A stretch of 64,000 bases of DNA from Paramacrobiotus metropolitanus (lineage: Eukaryota; Tardigrada; Eutardigrada; Parachela; Macrobiotidae): assembly GCF_019649055.1 (NCBI RefSeq), contig NW_026570222.1, forward strand, positions 806,001-870,000, written 5' to 3'. Shown here piece by piece: positions 63,510-64,000 of this stretch; positions within the stretch are counted from its first letter, which is position 1; each line of letters opens with the position of its first letter. The notes under the pieces were generated by a model. It was not told the DNA's origin, did no database searches, and worked only from the letters and a program-made list of their open reading frames with translations. The translations under genes were made by a program, and so were the position numbers.

Positions 63510-64000
63510 TCGACTGCATCCAGACCAATCGTTTGATGCCTTTCTGTTTGTTTTACCTTTTTTTGTGTCCTGCTTGTTTTTTTGTACCGCCTATCTTGTA
63601 TTTGTGACAGATTCGTGCACTGCTTTCCTGGTGACAAACTGCGACAGCTTGTTCCAAATTCGTTTTCTTTCTTGCAGTTGACTTGATCAGTTTTTATCAA
63701 CTTAAGCTTTTTATATCCTGGTAGCATACGGGTATGTAAATGCTGAAGTAACAGTTGATCGCATGCACAACAAATAAATAACAAATCACTTTAAAACCTG
63801 AAAACATCACCTATGTACATTGAAAACCTCAAAAGCAGGAAAGAACGGGAACAAAATTAACGTAACAATGACGGCGCAAAAGCGTTAAGCGGTACAAATG
63901 GCGCAGCTCGTATCTAGCAAATGGAAGAATTCAGAATTGCACCTAACAGTGCCTTTCCAGCAAAGTGAAATTCCGCATCCTCTTCGGACAGGATCAAAAT
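63510..64000. other. 3' flank of ARP3
   Basis: About 490 bp after the ARP3 stop, AT-rich, including a caacaaataaataac stretch near 63768 that could serve polyadenylation. No other gene was recognised before the window ends. Confidence 0.4.

Overview
The window is nuclear DNA from an invertebrate animal. The evidence is a Wnt ligand gene, short GT-AG introns (mostly about 50-300 bp) and protein-coding genes on both strands that assemble exon by exon into full-length metazoan proteins. Nothing in it fixes the phylum. A compact-genome ecdysozoan (for example a tardigrade) would fit, but that is only a guess.

Layout. 1-14.4 kb: last exon of a USE1-type SNARE (+), a Wnt gene (-), the Elongator subunit ELP1 (-), TMEM9 (-), a hAT-type MITE with a perfect 8-bp target duplication, and an MKRN2OS/DUF4796-like gene (+). 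15.8-22.3 kb: an unrecognised 322-aa protein (-), two back-to-back near-perfect palindromes, and a HORMA-like protein (-) with a 24-nt microexon. 23.2-26.2 kb: a transposon zone with a cluster of palindromic repeats and a broken Helitron-type element whose 5' part is present twice in inverted orientation. 27.7-32.9 kb: an ORP5/ORP8-type lipid-transfer protein (-). 35-43.4 kb: RBBP5 (-), a possible retroelement scrap, lambda-crystallin CRYL1 (-) and site-2 protease MBTPS2 (-). 45.3-52.8 kb: the ribosome-biogenesis factor WDR75 (+) and a seven-membrane-span gustatory-receptor-like protein (+). 53.6-63.5 kb: a PCGF3/5-type Polycomb RING protein (-), a 733-bp MITE flanked by TTA, the spliceosome factor CWC22 (-) and ARP3 (+), the last two divergent.

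Most genes are conserved housekeeping functions (tRNA modification, chromatin, splicing, rRNA processing, actin nucleation, lipid transfer, regulated proteolysis) and show no operon-like organisation. Shared themes are chromatin (RBBP5, PCGF) and membrane or ER biology (USE1, ORP5/8, MBTPS2, TMEM9).

A pattern that runs across the window: four otherwise intact genes (Wnt, MKRN2OS-like, CRYL1, GR-like) each carry a single frame break at a mononucleotide run, and in every case adding one base to the run restores the frame to the family's expected length. This looks like homopolymer under-calling in the assembly, not four pseudogenes. Exon coordinates were worked out by hand from splice signals, reading frame and remembered family sequences. 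Several models (ELP1, TMEM9, RBBP5, MBTPS2, ARP3, PCGF, HORMA) close exactly in phase.
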